Assembly: GCA_023159155.1 (NCBI GenBank)
Contig: JAJNNX010000054.1
Coordinates: forward strand, 310,001-374,000
Length of the DNA: 64,000 nucleotides
DNA from: Ustulina deusta
Lineage: Eukaryota; Ascomycota; Sordariomycetes; Xylariales; Xylariaceae
Reading direction: 5' to 3'
This document shows, piece by piece, positions 61,133 to 64,000 of the stretch; positions within the stretch are counted from its first letter, which is position 1; every line of letters starts with the position of its first letter. The position numbers were made by a program, and so were the translations under genes. The notes beneath the pieces are model-generated. The model did no database searches, was not told the DNA's origin, and saw only the letters and a program-made list of their open reading frames with translations.

Positions 61133-61329
61133 AAAGGTACTTGCAGGAGGATGGAGGATTGATAATAGTGAGAGGTAACTCTCAAATATAGTTGCACTTA
61201 GGCCTAATGCTATGCACAATTCGAAGGCATCATAGCAACTGGATGGATATCTTTTGTGCTAATGCTGCAATTTGTGGACGGTCTCAAGTTCAACCTCGCT
61301 TGTTAGGGCTAGTAAAATGATTGGTATAC

Positions 61330-64000
61330 AAGTGTTGCATTCAGCTTGACTACATTATAACAAAAGATAGGAAAACCTTAATATATATACAAATAGTAAT
61401 AACCGTACCTTTTATACCTTTGATTTTATATAGTACATAAAATAACTTTTTAATATAGTTTACTTTTAATACTTCTGCTTAAAAAAATGTTTTATATTTT
61501 TTAGTTAATTGTAATAGTTTTAGTTAATAAAAAAGTTTTTAAATTCTTATAGAATGCTTGCTCCTGCTATCCTAATACTTTTGCTTATTATATTTATTAT
61601 TATTAATATAAAATAGCTGCAGCTCTTATAAATCTTTTAGTAGTACTTAGTTACTTTTGTAATTTTATTATATTTAATTAAGTATTATATATATACTTAC
61701 TTAATATAAAATATACATTTTTTTTTTTTTTACTAAAATAGGTTAAAATAATTTTACTAATACTTTATTATAAACTTTCTAAACATTTTATTTTTATTTT
61801 TAGGTTTATTTTTATATATTTTATACTATTTTTTATTTTAGGCATAATTTTTAAATATTTTTTATAAGCTTAATACTTTTTTAAATTTTTTAAATATATT
61901 TTTAAAAAGCAGTTTAGTTAGTCCATTTATTATTATATTTTTTATATAACCTTATTTTAGCTATATTATTTTTTGTTTAATTTGTTTACAAATAAAATAT
62001 ATTTAAATATTAATATATTAATTTTTATTATATTATATTAAGTTTTTTATAAATATAATTAATTTTTAATTATTACTATAGATTATTACTATATTTAATT
62101 TTTTAGATCTATACCTAGTTTGCTATATAAGCAAATCAGCTATATAGCTTTTTTAGCTATATTAGTAGTTTTTTTATATTTTGTTTTATTTATAAATAGG
62201 GCTATAGTTTATTATAGTTTAAATAATTAACTAATTATATTATTATTTAAATTAAAAATATATTTTAAAATTAATTTTTATATATTTAAATTTTTTTTTA
62301 ATTTATATTAGTCTAGCTTATTAGTAGTTTTAATAGTTTTTTAAATATTAAATAATATGTTTTAGTTCTTAAAAAATATTATAATATTTGTTTAACTACT
62401 ATTTTATATATTAAGGTTAGATTTAATATATATTTATTAATATATAAAATAACAAATATAATATTTAGTTATATATTTATTATTAAATATATTAAAGATC
62501 TAACTATAGATTAATATTTATATTTATTTTTTATAAAACATATAAATTTATTTTTAGTTTTTTATAATTTTATTATAGTTATAAAAATATTGTCATAATT
62601 AGTCAAGTAAAGCTTCCATAGCTAGTTTATTAATACTATAAACAAAAACTCTAAACTAAAAAAAAAAAAAAAAAAAGAAAGAAATCAGAGTTTACAAAAT
62701 AAATAAATATAAACTCTATATATATAGCTATAAAATTATAGGTTAGTCTATATATAGACTTTCTATTTTATTGCTATATAAGTCTAAAATCCTTATAGGT
62801 CTTGCTAAAACTATATAAAATTGTATTAATTATTATACTACTTTTTTTTAAAACTAAAAGTTTAAATATAGTTTTAACTTAAAGTTACTAATAATATTAG
62901 ATTTGTATAGTTTTTTTATATTATATTACTTTATTATTATTTTTATAATTATTTGTAAATTTATTAGCTGCTATTATATATATTTATTTTTATAATTTTA
63001 CAAAAAGTCTAAAAGCTTTTTTATAAGTTTTATAAAATTAATTAAACTTAATTAGTATATTTTTAAAATTTTAAGCTATATACTAAGTATTATTAGGATT
63101 ATAGCTTTTTAAAATAACTTAGTATTATAGTTTTTTATTTTTTTTATATATTTTTAATTTTTTGATTTGTTTAATTTTAAATTTTGTTTTGTTATTAATA
63201 TTTTTAATTAAAAATAATAATTAGATTTATTAAAATAAAAAAATATTGTTTGTTTTTTATAATTAGTTAGTATAAAACAAGTTTTTTATTTTATAAAAGT
63301 TAAGTAAATTAAAAATATAACTAAATTTTTGTTTTTTAAAAATTTTAAAAAGTTTAACTAACTAAAAATTTAATTTAATAATTAGTACTTATATTATAAA
63401 GCTTTTTTTTTTTAAAAAGATTTTATTTTTTATTTTAAAATTTATTAAATATTTTTTTTATTAGCTTATAGCTTATATTATTTTTATACAAAAGTTACTA
63501 TATTATATATTATTTTTTAAACATTTTAAGTTTAATAAACTAATTTAAGTGTTTATTGCTTAATATTAAAATTTATAATAGTTTTATTAATATTTACTAT
63601 TAAAAAGTTTTATATTTTAATTTTTATTGCTATTTTTAGTAATAATATATTAATTAATAAATATTATAAAAAATTATATATAAAATCTAAAATAAAAAAA
63701 TAAATATTTTAGTTATTTTAGTATTTATTAATATAAAAACAAAATTATTAATTTAATTTTTAATTAGTTAATTTTATTGCTTTTTAGATCTAAAAGTAAT
63801 AAATATTACTAAAGCAGTACTTAGTATTTATAAAACTATTAATTATTATTATAAACTTAAAAATAAATAGTCCTATATTATTTAATATTTATATGTTTAA
63901 TATATTAAAAAATCTATATAAACTTTTATAATATTATATAACTAATAATTTTATAATATTTATTTTTTTATTAAATAAAATTATAATTAAACAATTAAAC
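61330..64000. repeat. AT-rich RIP-like tract, runs off the window
   Basis: From about 61370 the sequence turns almost entirely A/T with abundant TA dinucleotides and no frame of 60 codons to the end. It resembles the interior of the retrotransposon at 13.9 kb. No LTR or terminal repeat is visible. An A18 run lies near 62658-62676. Probably another RIP-degraded repeat continuing past 64000. Confidence 0.75.

Noticed and set aside
1..64000. tRNA genes, rRNA and CRISPR arrays
   Set aside because: No convincing tRNA T-loop/acceptor combination, no rRNA-like blocks and no regularly spaced repeats were found by reading; a covariance-model scan could still reveal a tRNA.

Overview
The window looks like nuclear DNA of a filamentous ascomycete (Pezizomycotina). 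Genes carry short spliceosomal introns (about 45-120 bp) with GTATGT/GTGAGT-type donors and CTAAC-like branch sites. The gene families are typical of moulds: NACHT (NLR-like) proteins, a pectinase, Zn2Cys6 and homeobox regulators, F-box proteins. Two very AT-rich tracts without open frames have the look of repeat-induced point mutation (RIP). I cannot name the species from the sequence.

Layout. 0.27-5.07 kb: an intact ten-exon NACHT-ankyrin gene whose C-terminus is a Tup1-like WD40 propeller. 7.08-8.52 kb: a secreted endopolygalacturonase with three phased PacC-type hexamers in its leader. 10.5-12.9 kb: a small unknown ORF and a small secreted protein. 13.90-20.80 kb: a RIP-degraded Copia-like LTR retrotransposon with 150-bp LTRs and a CTTAT target duplication, carrying a later, unmutated solo LTR. 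21.4-25.3 kb: a DJ-1/PfpI protein, a broken kinase-like gene and an F-box-like protein. 26.6-34.1 kb: a conserved housekeeping block with a transferrin-receptor/GCPII-like M28 protein and the retromer subunit Vps35. 34.8-37.8 kb: a graveyard holding a Lyc1-like acetyltransferase pseudogene beside a NACHT-WD40 pseudogene. 41.0-51.5 kb: a BTB-like protein, a zinc-finger protein, a second broken kinase-like gene, an unknown protein and an F-box/LRR-like protein. 53.7-54.8 kb: a zinc alcohol dehydrogenase with an 11-bp exon. 58.4-61.1 kb: a regulator combining homeodomain, Zn2Cys6 and C2H2 domains. 61.3-64.0 kb: a second RIP-like AT-rich tract running off the end.

The window mixes stable housekeeping genes with fast-evolving accessory material: one intact NLR, one dead NLR, two dead kinase-like genes and a secreted candidate. 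The retrotransposon and the AT tract mark places where RIP has acted. Exon structures were derived by hand from splice signals and family motifs. Each main model was checked for exon lengths summing to a multiple of three, except the F-box gene at 49.85 kb, where one donor is uncertain.

The most unusual item is the NLR whose sensor end appears to have been taken from the general co-repressor Tup1.
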